The notes under the pieces are model-generated. The model ran no database searches and was not told where the DNA came from. It worked only from the letters and a program-made list of their open reading frames with translations. DNA of 64,000 bases from Branchiibius cervicis (GTDB lineage: Bacteria; Actinomycetota; Actinomycetes; Actinomycetales; Dermatophilaceae), in the NCBI RefSeq assembly GCF_042661605.1, contig NZ_JBHSWJ010000002.1, positions 2,046,001 to 2,110,000 on the forward strand. The letters are read 5' to 3'. Shown here piece after piece: positions 50,427-61,104 of the stretch (position 1 is its first letter; each line of letters starts with the position of its first letter). Position numbers and translations under genes: made by a program.

Positions 50427-51343
50427 ACCGCAGCACGGTGTGGCGGGAGGTGACTCGCGGGCGAGATCCCCGTGATGGGTCCTACCGGGCACCTCAAGCC
50501 GCTGGGTCCGCCCGCGTTCGGCGTCGTCGTCCGCGGGCGTCCCGGCTCGCGGCGGGCACTGACCTTCGGCTCGAGGTGCTGCGGTTGCTGCAGGACCGGT
50601 TGTCCCCGGAGCAGATCAGCGCTGAGCTTCGTGTCCGGTTCCCGGGCCGGGACGATATGCAGGTGAGTCACGAAACGATCTACCAAGCGCTGTACGTGCA
50701 GGGCAAAGGCTCGCTACGCCAAGAACTCCTCGGGGAGAAAGCGTTACGCACCGGGCGGACCCGGCGCCGGGCCCGTTCCAACCTGCCCCCACGGGCCAGT
50801 AACCGCTCCTGGATCGGGGACGAGGCGATGATCACCCAGCGCCCCGCCGAGGTCGAGGATCGTGCCGTGCCTGGGCATTGGGAAGGGGACCTGGTGATCG
50901 GCACCGACGGATCCAGCGCGTTGATCACCCTGGTGGAACGGATGACCCGCTACGTGCTGGTCCGCCGGCTACCGCTGACCCACGACTCAGCCACGGTGTC
51001 CGAGCAGCTGATCGCGATGATGCGTGACCTGCCGGCATCGCTGCGGCAAACGGTGACCTGGGACCAAGGCGTGGAAATGGCCCGGCACGCACAGTTCACC
51101 CTCGCCACGAACTGCCAGGTGTTCTTCTGCGATCCGCACTCGCCCTGGCAACGCGGGACCAATGAGAACACCAACGGACTGATCCGCGACTTCTACCCCA
51201 AGTCCACCAACTTCGCCGACGAGCAGATCGCCGACATGCAGCGGTTGTTGAACATCCGTCCCCGCAAGACCCTCGGCTGGGCCAAACCAGCCAATATGCT
51301 CAACGAACTACTCACCGTTGCAGCCACCACTTGAATCCGCCAC
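50427..51343 (+). pseudogene. IS30-family element (copy b), 5' end removed
   Basis: Open from RSTVWREVTRGRDPRDGSYRA at 50429, in the middle of the N-terminal HTH region, to the stop near 51334. It keeps LSPEQISAELRVRFP, HETIYQALYVQGKG, GHWEGDLVIGTD, QTVTWDQGVEMARH and HSPWQRGTNENTNGLIRDFYPKSTNF. Copy a abuts it at 50426, so insertion of copy a most likely destroyed it. Its own right end carries the related repeat TTGAATCCGCC. Confidence 0.85.
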
Positions 51344-51505
51344 CGCTCCCAGGTGCGCACTGGTGCCGCGCCCCAGATCATGGCCACCCTGCGTAACACC
51401 GCGATCAGCATCCTGCGCCTGGCCAGATGGGACAACATCGCCGCCGGGCTACGACATCACGCCCGCAACCCCGATCAAGCCATCACACACGTCCTGACCA
51501 GGTGA
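51344..51505 (+). pseudogene. ISAs1-like transposase, last 53 codons
   Basis: RSQVRTGAAPQIMATLRNTA ... RWDNIAAGLRHHARNPDQAI ending LTR matches the C-terminus of ISAs1/H-repeat transposases. It begins exactly where IS30 copy b ends, so it is the oldest layer of this nest. Confidence 0.8.
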
Positions 51506-51964
51506 AACACGACTTTTCCGGGACCCTGGGCAGTCGCCGTCGTCGGCGCGACCATAAAGGCGCCAGTAATCGCGAGGAGCGCGACGGCGGCAACGGAGAT
51601 CATGCGAATAACGCGGTAAAACCCAACCAGCACTAAGTGCTCCACATCTGTGCCAACGCTGACAGCATCCGCTGTGGGGCTGACTCTATTGGGCCGGTTG
51701 TCGCGACCGCATCAGTTTGCGGGAGGCTGAGAATCGTGCAACAAGCAAGGTTGCCATGGTTTCTAAATGACGACACTTGATAGCGCCGGACGAGCCAACT
51801 GCGCACGCCAACCCGCCTCGCACGTGAATCTTCGCACCTGGCCAGCCACCGTGGCCCTCCATGTCAACGCCTTCGCATCCTTGCTGACCAATGGGTGTCG
51901 CGGCCTGTCTATAGGCCGCCGGAAGCAGCGCTGTGACCCCGCAATCAAAGCGTTCACTCCCACG
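51506..51964. other. Gap of about 460 bp with no recognised gene
   Basis: Open frames here are short and lack ribosome sites or familiar residues. No SAS copy, hairpin pair or repeat unit stood out. It separates the IS nest from the Type ISP gene end. Confidence 0.5.
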
Positions 51965-54900
51965 TCATTGCACCTCCCGGACAGCCAGGCTTGGCAACCC
52001 GTCGACGACCTGCATGGTCTTCAAGCTGACCGTCACGATGCGGCCGAGCAGGTCGATGATGTACCGCGGGTCGTCCACTTCGCGTGACCAGTCGTTCGGG
52101 TCGTTGACGATGCCGGACGGCTTATCGGTCTTCACCTGATAACGGTCGATGATCCACTCGATCGCCGAGCGCGACCCCAGCATGTACCTGTGGGCGCCCT
52201 CGGGGACTCCGGACAGGGTGATCCGGTCGTTGTAGACGATGGTCGAACGGTCCGCGATCTGCTTGTTGGTTTCGGGGTCACGGGTCTTGGCGAACGCCAT
52301 CTTCTGGATCCGGTAAAAGTCGAACGGGTCTGCGCCAGTTGGCGGCTCAGCGTCGATCCCGGCCAGCGGGTACACGTCCACTTCCTCGTACCCGAGGTGC
52401 AGCTCCATCAGAGCCCGACCTGCTTCGACGTACGGTGCGGCGTCCTCGACCAGCGGTATCCGCGGCAGCATCTTCTTCAAGTCGGCGGCGTACGTTGCGC
52501 GGTAATCAGGTGAGTGCAACAAGCCATATACGTAGTGGAAGACATCGTCCTTGGTGAACGAATCGCCATACGCCGCAACGAACTTGGCCAGCGCCTCGTC
52601 GGTGATGTTGTCGATCCGGCGGTAGCCGTCGATGATCTCGCCGTTGCCCGTGCTGGTGTCGATGCCCAGGGTGCCGTCGTCGGCGTCAATTTTCTCGTAG
52701 CGCCAGCGGGCGAAGAATTGACCGCTGTACGAGAAGAAGGACAGGTCGGGGATGTCATGTAAAGCCAGAAGCCCTGACTCCACCTCCGCGCGAGGAGCCA
52801 CCACCATGAACCCGAGCCCGGCTTTTCGTCCCGCGAAGTAGCTAGGGGTGCTACCCATCTCATCGACTAGCCCGCTATCGCAGTAGATCAGCTCCTTCGT
52901 GAATGGCCTATAGCCCCCACCTGTACCGCCTCGATGTCTACGGCGAGCGGACGATCCTGCTCGTGACGGGTACGAAGTTTGCGGGACCAACTCAAGTCCG
53001 CTGGGCTGGACGCAACGGAGGAAGAACTCAGCCCAGCGTTGAAAGCCCTGATCGTATGCTCCACATTTCGGATGAGACTCCTTTGGCCGAAGTTCCACAC
53101 CCAGGCATCTCGTTTGGTCTTGACGCCTGCTGCGTACGAGCCGAAAACCGTCGGGCGGGAGACCTTGTCGCCGATCGGCATAAACCGCCCGAAGTCGTCT
53201 CGGCGCTGGTTGATCCAGTCACCGAACTCGTTCGGAATGACCTCGACGGCAGAGAGTTCGACCACGGAGCCTGCGTCCGCCACGGCTGCCAGCTTGGCCT
53301 CTCGGGTTAGGTAGTCGCCGACGTCGGTGTAGTGAATACGAGCCACGCCGGAACGTTCGGGGTCGCGCACCAGCACGGTCACCGCGACGGTCGCCCGCGA
53401 GCCAGCAGAGAAGACACCACCGCCTTCCCTTTGGCGCTGATCTCCGGCGGTTCGAGCGTTGCCGCGCAGGTTGTAGACGTAGATGTCGCTGAACTCGGTG
53501 CCGAGCGTTTTGCGCATGCCGTCGGCGGTGTTGGAGTCGATCCATCCCCCGTTGGTGACGAACGCGATGACGCCGCGGTCGCCCAGTCGCAGCGTGGCCC
53601 AGCGGAATGCCCGGATGTAGCTGTCGTACAGCGAGTTCTTGTTGGTGGCAGTAGACAAAGCGGCGTAGGTGTCGCGGATGGAGGCGTCCAGGCCGGGGTA
53701 AGACTCGTTGGCGTTGTCGTCGTTGGCGGAGTCCTGCCCGGATGAGTAGGGCGGGTTGCCGATGATGACGGTGATCGGCAGGGCGCGTTGTTTGACGATG
53801 CGGTCGTTGTTGGTGACGAACACGCTCTCATCGAGGGTGTCGCCGTCCTCATAGGACTGGAACGTGTCAGTGAGCACCAGGCCCGGGAACGGTTCGTACT
53901 CGACGTCATCCGGCACCTGCGCTGTCTCGCGGCGGGCGTCCAGATACGCCGACTCGATGTTGACCGCGGCGATGTAGTACGCCAGCAACAACAACTCGTT
54001 GGCGTGAATCTCGTTGCGATACTTACGGATCAGGTCTTCACGTTCGATCAAGCCCAGTTGCAGCAGCCGCACGATGAACGTTCCGGTGCCGGTGAACCCG
54101 TCCAGGATGTGCACGCCCTCAGAAGTCAGGCCCTGATCGAAGTGCTCGCGCAGCAAATCATCAGCCGAGCGCAGAATGAAGTCGACGATCTCGATGGGGG
54201 TGTAGACCATGCCGTTCTTGTCGACCATCTTCTTGAAGGCTTTGGCGAAGAAGTTGTCGTACAGCTCCACCAGGATGCGCTGCCGGCCCTCGGTGTTGTC
54301 GATGTCGTCCACGCGCAACGCCACCGACTCGTAGAACTGCTCCAGGCTCGCGGTTTCGGTGTCCAGGGCGTGCTCGTCAAGAACGGCCAGCATCCGCTCC
54401 ATGATCTGCGCGACCGGGTTGGACTTGGCGAAGTCGTAGCTACCGAACAGTGACTGGAAGATGGGGCGGGTGATGAGGTGCTGCGCCAGCATCTCGATCG
54501 CGTCGTCACGGGTGATGCTGTCGTTGAGGTTGCCGCGCAATCCTTCGAGGAAGTCATCGAACTGTGCTGCAGCCGTGTTTGATTCAGCCGTGTTCGACTC
54601 ATCACCCAGCAGGCCGGTGAGGCGTTCAATCAGTTGCTGGGCGATGACGGCGACGTCACCGGCCCAGTTCTCCCAGTATTTGCGGTCGCCGACCTTCTGC
54701 ACGATCTTGGCGTAGATCGCATCCCGCCATTCACCGAAGTCCAGGTCCAACCCTTCCTGGGTGGCGGACCCGTCGGTGGTGTTGCCGTCCTTGTCGATGC
54801 CGCCGAACCCGATCCGGGGGAGGTCTTCTTCTTGTTCAGGTCGATCTTGTTGATCTCGGCGTTGAACCGGTCATCATGCGACCGCAGCGCGTTCAGCACC

Positions 54901-56867
54901 TGCCAGATCACCGAGTACCGCTTGTTATCCGCCAACGCCTTCTCGGGGGCCTCCCCGGCCGGGACGGCCACCGGCAAGATGATGTAGCCGTAGTCCTTGC
55001 CCGGTGCCCGGCGCATCACCCGACCCACCGACTGCACGATGTCCACCTCGGAGCCGCGCGGCGTCAGGAACATCACCGCATCCAGGGCTGGCACGTCGAC
55101 CCCTTCGGACAGGCACCGGGCGTTGGTCAGCACCCGGCAGACCCCCTCGGTCGCAGGGGCCTTCAACCATTCCAAGCGCTCGTTGCGCTCCAGCGCGTTG
55201 AACGTGCCATCGACGTGCTCGCACTCGACCCGCAGGTCACGCGACGGTTCGTCGCCGGCGTAACCCCGGCTAGTCGAGCCGTCAGCAGACTCCTCGAAGT
55301 CATCCTCGAAGTCGTCATCCTCGGCGGTGGGGCGTTCGATGGTTTCGATGTGGCGTTCCACCACGGCCGGGAACGCCGACGCGATCGCCTTGCTGGTCTT
55401 GATGTTGGGCAGGAACGCCACCGCACGCTGCATCGGTGCCAGCGGCTCGGTCGGCATCGTGTCGAAGTGCTTGGCCAGGCCGTTCCAGCAGCCGATGATC
55501 TTGGCGGCGTCGGACAACTGGATCTCACCGTCTTCGGCGAGCTCGCTCTGGAAGTTGCCCGAGACGTACCGTTCGTCCACGGTCAGGATCAGCACCCGGT
55601 AGTCGGTCAGCAGGTTCTTGCTGACCGCTTCACCGAACCCGAGCCGGTGCAGCTCCGGCCCGAACAGTGCCTCATCGTCCATCGAGGCCAGCACGGCATC
55701 TTTGAGTTTCGCCTTGCCCTTGGAGGCTTCCCCGAATATCCGCGGCGTCGCCGTCATGTAGAGCCGCTTAGAAGCGGGCAGGAACGTGTTGTCGTGGACC
55801 TTCACGAACGCTGACTCATCCACCCCGGCCAACGTGACACCGGTGGTGCGGTGCGCTTCGTCGCACACGATCAGGTCGAACCCGCCCAGCTCGCTGGCCT
55901 TGATCGCCTCGGAGACCACCTGGATCGACTGGTAGGTGGAGAACACCACCGTCATCCGGTCCGGCTCAGTCGCAGCGTCCTGCAACCGGGAAGACACCAG
56001 GTCGACGTTGGTGGTGGCCGGCAGCGGCATGTCCACTGACGAAATGTCCTCGGTGCTGGCGGTCGCCTTGGACGCTTTGGGGTCCGAGCACACCCCGAGC
56101 ATCCGCAGCGGCACCTGCGCGTTGTTCGCCCACGCCGGGACCGTCTGCGACAGCAGCGAAATCGACGGCACCAAGAACAACACCCGCCCGCCAGCACCGA
56201 CAAGCTCCTCCGCCAGGCGCAGCGAGGTGTACGTCTTGCCGGTGCCGCACGCCATGATGAGCTTGCCCCGGTCGTGCTCCTCGAACCCGGCCAGCACGTC
56301 GTCGATCGCTTTGCGCTGATAGGGACGGACCGTGTTCTTACCCAGGGTCGGCATCGTCTCCGGGGTGGAGATCTCATACACCGACCAGTCAACGCTGGAA
56401 CTGGCCAACTCGGCCATCCCGATCCGGGTCACCGGGATGGTCTGGTTGTGCATCACCGCTTCGGCGTTCGATCCCCAGTCGGCACCGGTCGACACGATGA
56501 TCCGCCGCGTGAACTGCGCCGTCCCGGAGGCCGCCAGGAACCCATCCAGGTCAGCCTTGGAGACGTGGTGATTCTGCGCGTAGAACTTGCACTGGATCGC
56601 CACGTTCCCACCGGTCAGGCGGTCCACTGCAACCAGGTCGATCCCGGTATCGACCTTCCCGTCCCGGCCAGGCCAGTCCTTCCACCGCCACACCTCGGTG
56701 AACTGGTCGGCGTACGTCGGGTCCGTCCGCAGGAACGTCACCATCAACCGCTCAAACCGGTCACCCTTGTCGTACTCCGACGTCGCTGACGCCCGGATCT
56801 GATCCAGAACGTCATAGATGGTGACGGCGGTTGCTGCAGGCGACGGTGACGGCATGGGCGTCATCAT
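51965..56867 (-). pseudogene. Type ISP restriction-modification enzyme (LlaGI-like), two frameshifts
   Basis: Three consecutive frames make one protein of about 1630 aa. Frame 1 (start ATG 56867): Mrr-like nuclease (GIDLVAVDRLTGGNVAIQCKFY), then a superfamily 2 helicase with MACGTGKTYTSLRLA and DLIVCDEAHRTTG, and TNARCLSEGVDVPALDAVMF. Frame 2 (to 52888): adenine methylase with HILDGFTGTGTFIVRLLQLG and VIIGNPPYSSGQ. Frame 3 (ends 51965): target recognition domain from YRPFTKELIYCDSGLV. Frames meet at a GGGGG run (54816-54820) and a CCCCC run (52914-52918); one added base at each restores the protein. Such single-chain enzymes methylate, translocate and cut foreign DNA. Confidence 0.88.
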
Positions 56868-56985
56868 GTCGCACCCTGGCCCGGACCGTGCCGGCTAGGG
56901 CGGGACAAGTTCGAACGCAGCGACCACGCCTCCACGTCCGGCCTGAGCGCTGCGAGATGGACGGGCGCTGGCGTCAGCGGGCAGA

Positions 56986-56996
56986 CGTCGCACCGT
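56986..56996 (+). promoter_or_regulatory. SAS copy, DUF1524-like gene
   Basis: Exact 11-mer; ATG 57003 after 6 nt (GACCGT). It is the rightmost copy and marks the last visible gene of the element. Confidence 0.8.
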
Positions 56997-57002
56997 GACC
57001 GT

Positions 57003-57380
57003 ATGAGTAGGAACCGCCGCAACTCCGGCAACTGGGACGTAGCTTCCGTCATCCTGGTCGCCATTCTGGCGCTCGGGGCCATCAACGCGTTGAAGTCGCA
57101 CGTTGGCAACGTCATCGCGACCCCGAGCGCCTCGTCGGTGCCGTCAGTGACTACGCCCGACGCCAAGGCGATGCTGGCGAAGCTGAACGCGTTGAAGACG
57201 CTTTCCAGCGAACCGAACACTCCCGGCTACCAGCGTGGATGCCGAACCGGTCAGGCGTGCAGCTTCGGCGCCGCCTGGAGCGACAACACCAGCGCCCCGG
57301 ACGGGCATAACGGGTGTGGCACCCGTGTTATCTGCACCAGAGGAAGCGAGTCAGAGCTGACTTGCCTGGTGAGAGCCTGA
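57003..57380 (+). pseudogene. Secreted HNH (DUF1524/GmrSD-C-like) nuclease, 3' part replaced
   Basis: Start set by the SAS. The membrane or signal segment VASVILVAILALGAINAL is followed by KAMLAKLNALKTL and PGYQRGCRTGQACSFGAAWSDNTSAPDGHNGCGTR, which matches the first half of secreted DUF1524 nucleases (usual continuation NDILRRDL). After CGTR (about 57330) the sequence changes to unrelated residues and stops at 57380. The break coincides with the left border of the TniAB transposon, which presumably cut the gene. Confidence 0.7.
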
Positions 57381-57555
57381 AGAGTGCAGCCCGTCCTCAG
57401 TGAGGGACGGACGGGACGGGACACGTCTCTCGCGGTGGATGGTCGAACGTGTCCCGCAAGAGGCACCTCACCGGCAATGGAGGCCGGACGGCCTATTCGT
57501 GTGGCTTGCGCCGTTAAATGGCGGGGTTCTGTAGGTGATATGTGGCGGGCCCCGG

Positions 57556-58374
57556 TCAACTGACGCCGATGACGAGAGTGCTGGCGGCGGCTTCGATGAC
57601 GTCGTTGGTGATGGTGTCGAGTTCGTTGATCTTCAGGACGCGCTCGATCTGGGGGAAGAGTCGTTCCAGAAGCCGGAAGTTACCTCGGGTGATCCGGGCG
57701 ATGGCGGCGATGGCTTGGGCGTCGGTGAAGTCCTCTGGGTCGAGGATCTTACCGAGGGCGCGCCAATGCCGTTGCAGGACGAAGAGCAGTTCCTCCTTGC
57801 CCAGGGGCCGGTACTGGTGGGCGAAGCCGACGCGGCTGTAGAACTGGGGATAGTGGCTGAACTGCTTCTCCAGACCGGGCATGCCGATCAGGATGAGGGC
57901 AAGGTTTTCTCGGTCGTAGCGATCGCGCAGCAGTTCCATTGCGGTGGGGCGGAGGCGTTCGGACTCATCGACGATGACCAGCTCCACGTAGTTCCTGCTG
58001 TGGCGCCATCCGCGCGTCTCTGGCGTGACCTGCCCGGCCGGCGCGAGGTGCTGCTCGATGCAGATGTTGGTGCGGGTGATGACCTGGTCGAGTTCGTCCT
58101 TCAAGGCTCGTGGCGTGGTCAGCACGCTGGGGGTGTAGAGCACGGTGCGGCTCTTGGCCAGCGCAGCGTAGACCTGCGCGTCACTGTCGGAGCGCGGTCC
58201 CCAGTAGGTCAGCAGGTCGTGGACCTTGTCCCAGCGGGCGTAGCGGCGCGCGGAGAGCGTCTTGCCCACGCCGGCTGGGCCAAAGCACAGGCCGATGGTG
58301 TGCCCGCGCCGCACGGCGTCGGCGAACTCGGTGAAGCGGCGGTGTTCTTTGGTCACGATGAAGCGCTGACTCAC
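57556..58374 (-). CDS. TniB/TnsC-like AAA ATPase of the transposon
   Basis: 272 aa from ATG 58374, overlapping the tniA stop (ATGA). Walker A GLCFGPAGVGKTLSARRYA, Walker B YVELVIVDESERL, and a sensor-type LILIGMPGLEKQFSHYPQFYSRVGF. Such ATPases select the target and activate the DDE transposase. Length and partner order fit. Confidence 0.88.
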   Translation of the reverse strand: MSQRFIVTKEHRRFTEFADAVRRGHTIGLCFGPAGVGKTLSARRYARWDKVHDLLTYWGPRSDSDAQVYAALAKSRTVLYTPSVLTTPRALKDELDQVITRTNICIEQHLAPAGQVTPETRGWRHSRNYVELVIVDESERLRPTAMELLRDRYDRENLALILIGMPGLEKQFSHYPQFYSRVGFAHQYRPLGKEELLFVLQRHWRALGKILDPEDFTDAQAIAAIARITRGNFRLLERLFPQIERVLKINELDTITNDVIEAAASTLVIGVS

Positions 58375-59769
58375 CTTAGGTCCTCTCTGTAAACCTTCAA
58401 CTTCCGCCGTGGCGCCGGTGGCGGCGCCTCGGTCGCTGGTGGCGTTTCGGTGGTGTGGGTGGCCACGACGGCGATCCGCTCGTTGATGCCCTCCCGCAAC
58501 GCCCGGCGCCGGGCGTTGCGGGAGGCCTGGACCTCCTTGAGGCTGACCTTCTGGTCGTGGTGGTCCTGGTTGATGGCCTTACAGACGAACTCCTCGTGGT
58601 CGAACACGCGGATCTCGGTGATGTCCCTGGGGTCGTAACGGATCACGACCGCCCGGCCGACATAGCCAGCCAGGGTCGGGGAGATGTAGCGCAGGCCCTG
58701 GAAGTGGATGCCATCGCGGCGCACCACCCTGGTCTGGGCGACGGTGAGCAGCAGCCCGTCGAGGTCCTCCAGGCTCTCCGGCATGCGCGGTAGCCAGCCA
58801 TCGGCGATCCAGGCAGCGCGCGCGGAGGTGCCGAGCTCGCTGTGAGTCCGGTCGTTGTAGGTGATCACGAACTCCTCCAGCGCAGCGTCGAGCTCAGCCA
58901 GGGACAGCTTTGGCGTTGGCCAGGGTGGCCCTCGGCGATGTACCCAGGCAGACCAGCCAGCAGCTCGGTGTTCACGGTCCCGAAGATCCTCTCCACCTTG
59001 CCGCGACCCTGAGGACGAGCGACAGCAGAGTGGATGAGCCGGATATGCAGGTCCACGGCTGTGCCGGTGAGTTGGTTGCTGATGAAGTCGCTGCCGTGAT
59101 CGACGTAGAGCACATCGGGCAGGCCGCACATCGGCCAGGAGAGGACGGCCTTGTGCCAGATCGCCTGGCGCAGCGCCAAGGCGGTGTTCATCGCCGAGGG
59201 CGCGCCGAGGAAGACGGTGTAACCGCAGATCGCCCGGGAGTGGTCATCGATGATCGTGGTCAGCCATGGCCGGGCAGGCTTGCCGTCGGTGCCCACCACG
59301 AGGATGTCGAGCATCGTGTGGTCGGCCTGCCACATCGCATTGGGGTGCTCGGCCTGCCGTCGCAGCGCCAGTTCGTACTTGTCGCGATACGACGTCGGCC
59401 CTTCCAGGGCAAGGGTGACCATGCCCGGGTCGAGGTCGGCGATGATCGCGCGCACCACGCCATAGGAGGGCGCCGGCCATCCCCCTCCTCGCAGATGGCG
59501 CTGATCTTGCGGTGGATGGTGATGATCGTCGGGCGGGGCTTGCTCAATGCCAGCCCCTCGATCAAGGACACGAGCTCGGAGGGCAGGTGATGGCTGCCGG
59601 CATCAGCGCGTCTTCGCGTACCGAGGCCCGTGTACCCCTCGGTGCGGTAGCGGGCGTGCCAGCGCTCCAGGGTGCGCAGCCCGACACCGGTGTCCCGGGC
59701 CAGGGCGGCGAGCGGGATCTGGTCCTCGACGTGAAGCCTGAGGATCTGCCAGCGCCCGGCCGCGTCCAT
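58371..59769 (-). pseudogene. TniA/Mu-type DDE transposase, two frameshifts
   Basis: Start ATG 59769. N-terminal HTH (IPLAALARDTGVGLRTLERWHARYRTEGYTGL), then DDE core in a second frame: MWQADHTMLDILVVGTDGKPARPW (D), DVLYVDHGSDFISNQLT (D), VARPQGRGKVERIFGTVN (E). The third frame gives KLSLAELDAALEEFVITYNDRTHSELG and the Mu C-terminal beta barrel (RDGIHFQGLRYISPTLAGYVGRAVVIRYDPRDITEIRVF). Frames meet at a CCCCC run 59481-59485 and near the CCC run 58929-58931; both read through if one base is added. Confidence 0.85.
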
Positions 59770-59772
59770 GAC

Positions 59773-60396
59773 CTACACGGCGCTTCTCGACTGTCGTGGT
59801 TCGACCACTGGGACACTTTGGCGGTTGAGCGCGCGGTAGATGGTGGCGCGGCTGACGCCCAGGACCGCACCGATCTTCGCCACCGTCATCTCATTCTGCT
59901 CATACATCCGACGGGCCGCCTTGACCTGGTCCGGCGACAGTGCGGGCGGTCGCCCGCCTTTGCGGCCACGGGCCCGGGCGGCGGCCAGTCCTGCGTTGGT
60001 GCGCTCACGGATCAGGTCACGTTCGAACTCGGCCAGCGCGGCGAAGACGTGGAACACCAGCCGCCCGCCCGAGGAGGTCGTGTCGATCGTCTCCTGCAAG
60101 GAGCGGAACCCCACGCCCTGCTCGGACAAGATCTGCAGCTGGTCGATAAGATGCCGGATCGAGCGACCCAACCGGTCCAGCCGCCACACCACCAGCGTGT
60201 CCCCCGGGCGCAACTGGTCCATCAGCTTCGTCAGCTCGGGACGGTGATCCAGGGAGCCAGAGATCGTGTCGACGAAGACCCGGTAACACCCCGCGGCAGT
60301 CAGCGCATCGACCTGCAGCGCAGCGTCCTGATCAGTCGTCGACACACGCGCATAACCCAGCAGATGCCCCACGGTACTGACTGTAGCGATACTCAT
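59773..60396 (-). CDS. Serine resolvase
   Basis: About 207 aa from ATG 60396; GTG 60372 (VGHLLGYARVST) is an equally good start. Catalytic Ser in GYARVSTTDQDAALQ, then VVWRLDRLGRSIRHLIDQL and FHVFAALAEFERDLIRERTNAGLAAARARGRKGGRP, with a C-terminal HTH (MTVAKIGAVLGVSRATIYRAL). It resolves cointegrates made by the TniAB transposase. The protein ends 4 nt before the tniA start. Confidence 0.9.
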   Translation of the reverse strand: MSIATVSTVGHLLGYARVSTTDQDAALQVDALTAAGCYRVFVDTISGSLDHRPELTKLMDQLRPGDTLVVWRLDRLGRSIRHLIDQLQILSEQGVGFRSLQETIDTTSSGGRLVFHVFAALAEFERDLIRERTNAGLAAARARGRKGGRPPALSPDQVKAARRMYEQNEMTVAKIGAVLGVSRATIYRALNRQSVPVVEPRQSRSAV

Positions 60397-60415
60397 CCAG
60401 CACTGGAAGTATCGA
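60388..60415. promoter_or_regulatory. Inverted repeat at resolvase start, candidate res subsite
   Basis: CGATACT and AGTATCG bracket 14 nt and overlap the resolvase start. Resolvases bind such imperfect dyads upstream of their gene for recombination and self-control. Assignment by position. Confidence 0.5.
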
Positions 60416-60570
60416 GCCATAGAATCCGGCACTGAGTTCCGCTACAAACGCCGTGGGTTGAGAGCCGCGAAGCGTCAAGCATCCTGGACAGGGCAACGCA
60501 CCCTCGTCATCGCTGTAGCGGAATCGTTCGTTTACGGGACGACAGGCCGTCCCACATGACGCACCGTCAC

Positions 60571-60927
60571 CGGACAACCCTTCTCGGGCGGTCTTGCGAA
60601 CATTCGGGCGTGGGTTTCCGCCGATGACCTGCACCGCCTCCGCAACGGGTTCCTCCTACGGGACGGACAACTGGACCGACCGCAACCGCTGCGAGGGCGG
60701 ACCACTGAGCGTTAGGGGTCCCGTCCGGCTCCGATGCCCTCTCCAGGCTTCGGACCGCTGCCAGGCGGTGGAGCTCAGACCGTCGGATGAGGAGTGCGGC
60801 AACGGGCGCCCGCGATCGCGCTGGCGGCGTGATGATTGGTCGTCATTCGCGCCCTTTGGTTCCTTCGCGCACCATCCGACGATGTTCGCCGCGGCCGGCG
60901 GCGTGCCCGCGTTGCGGGCGGAGTCGT
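60571..60927. other. Stretch without a recognised gene
   Basis: Between the transposon and the zinc-ribbon gene. Long open frames exist on both strands, but their residues look like out-of-frame GC-rich DNA and I do not accept them as genes. Confidence 0.5.
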
Positions 60928-61068
60928 TCAGTCGCGAGCGATGTGAAGGGCGACCCAGAGCGCGCACCTTCGGCAGATGTAGGCCGGTTCGCTCCCGAGT
61001 GCGTGGAGCGACCTTCGTGGCCGCTGGCGGCCGCAGCACGAGCATCGTTGCTGGGTGTCATCGGCCAT
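60928..61068 (-). CDS. 46-aa zinc-ribbon protein
   Basis: Start ATG 61068. The whole protein has two cysteine pairs: CSCCGRQRPRRSLHALG and AYICRRCALWVALHIARD. Four cysteines in CxC/C..C spacing with an aromatic tail suggest a zinc ribbon. Short but well formed, ending at TGA 60928, next to the mercury genes. Function unknown. Confidence 0.6.
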   Translation of the reverse strand: MADDTQQRCSCCGRQRPRRSLHALGSEPAYICRRCALWVALHIARD

Positions 61069-61104
61069 GTCGCGATGGTGCCACGGGCCGGTGACCTTCG
61101 CGGG

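Larger units (their letters stand above)
57331..60570 (-). mobile_element. TniA/TniB/resolvase transposon, borders approximate
   Basis: Gene order resolvase-tniA-tniB on the minus strand is that of Tn402/Tn5053-like (Tn7-relative) transposons. The left border is inferred from the break in the DUF1524 gene near 57331, where the sequence begins TGTTATCTGC. On the right, TGTCGTCCCGTAAACGAACG (minus strand from about 60553) and repeated CCGCTACA units (60444, 60512) suggest an end with binding repeats. I could not pair the two ends or find a target duplication. Confidence 0.55.

Noticed and set aside
60559..60570. ACGCACCGTC near the transposon right end
   Set aside because: Mismatch in the 11-mer and no start codon after it.
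57331..60570. Exact transposon ends with target duplication
   Set aside because: I could not match the two ends to each other or find a repeated flank, so only approximate borders are given.
60594..61094. Long plus-strand open frame
   Set aside because: Residues look like out-of-frame GC-rich DNA, no ribosome site, and it opposes the better 46-aa zinc-ribbon gene.
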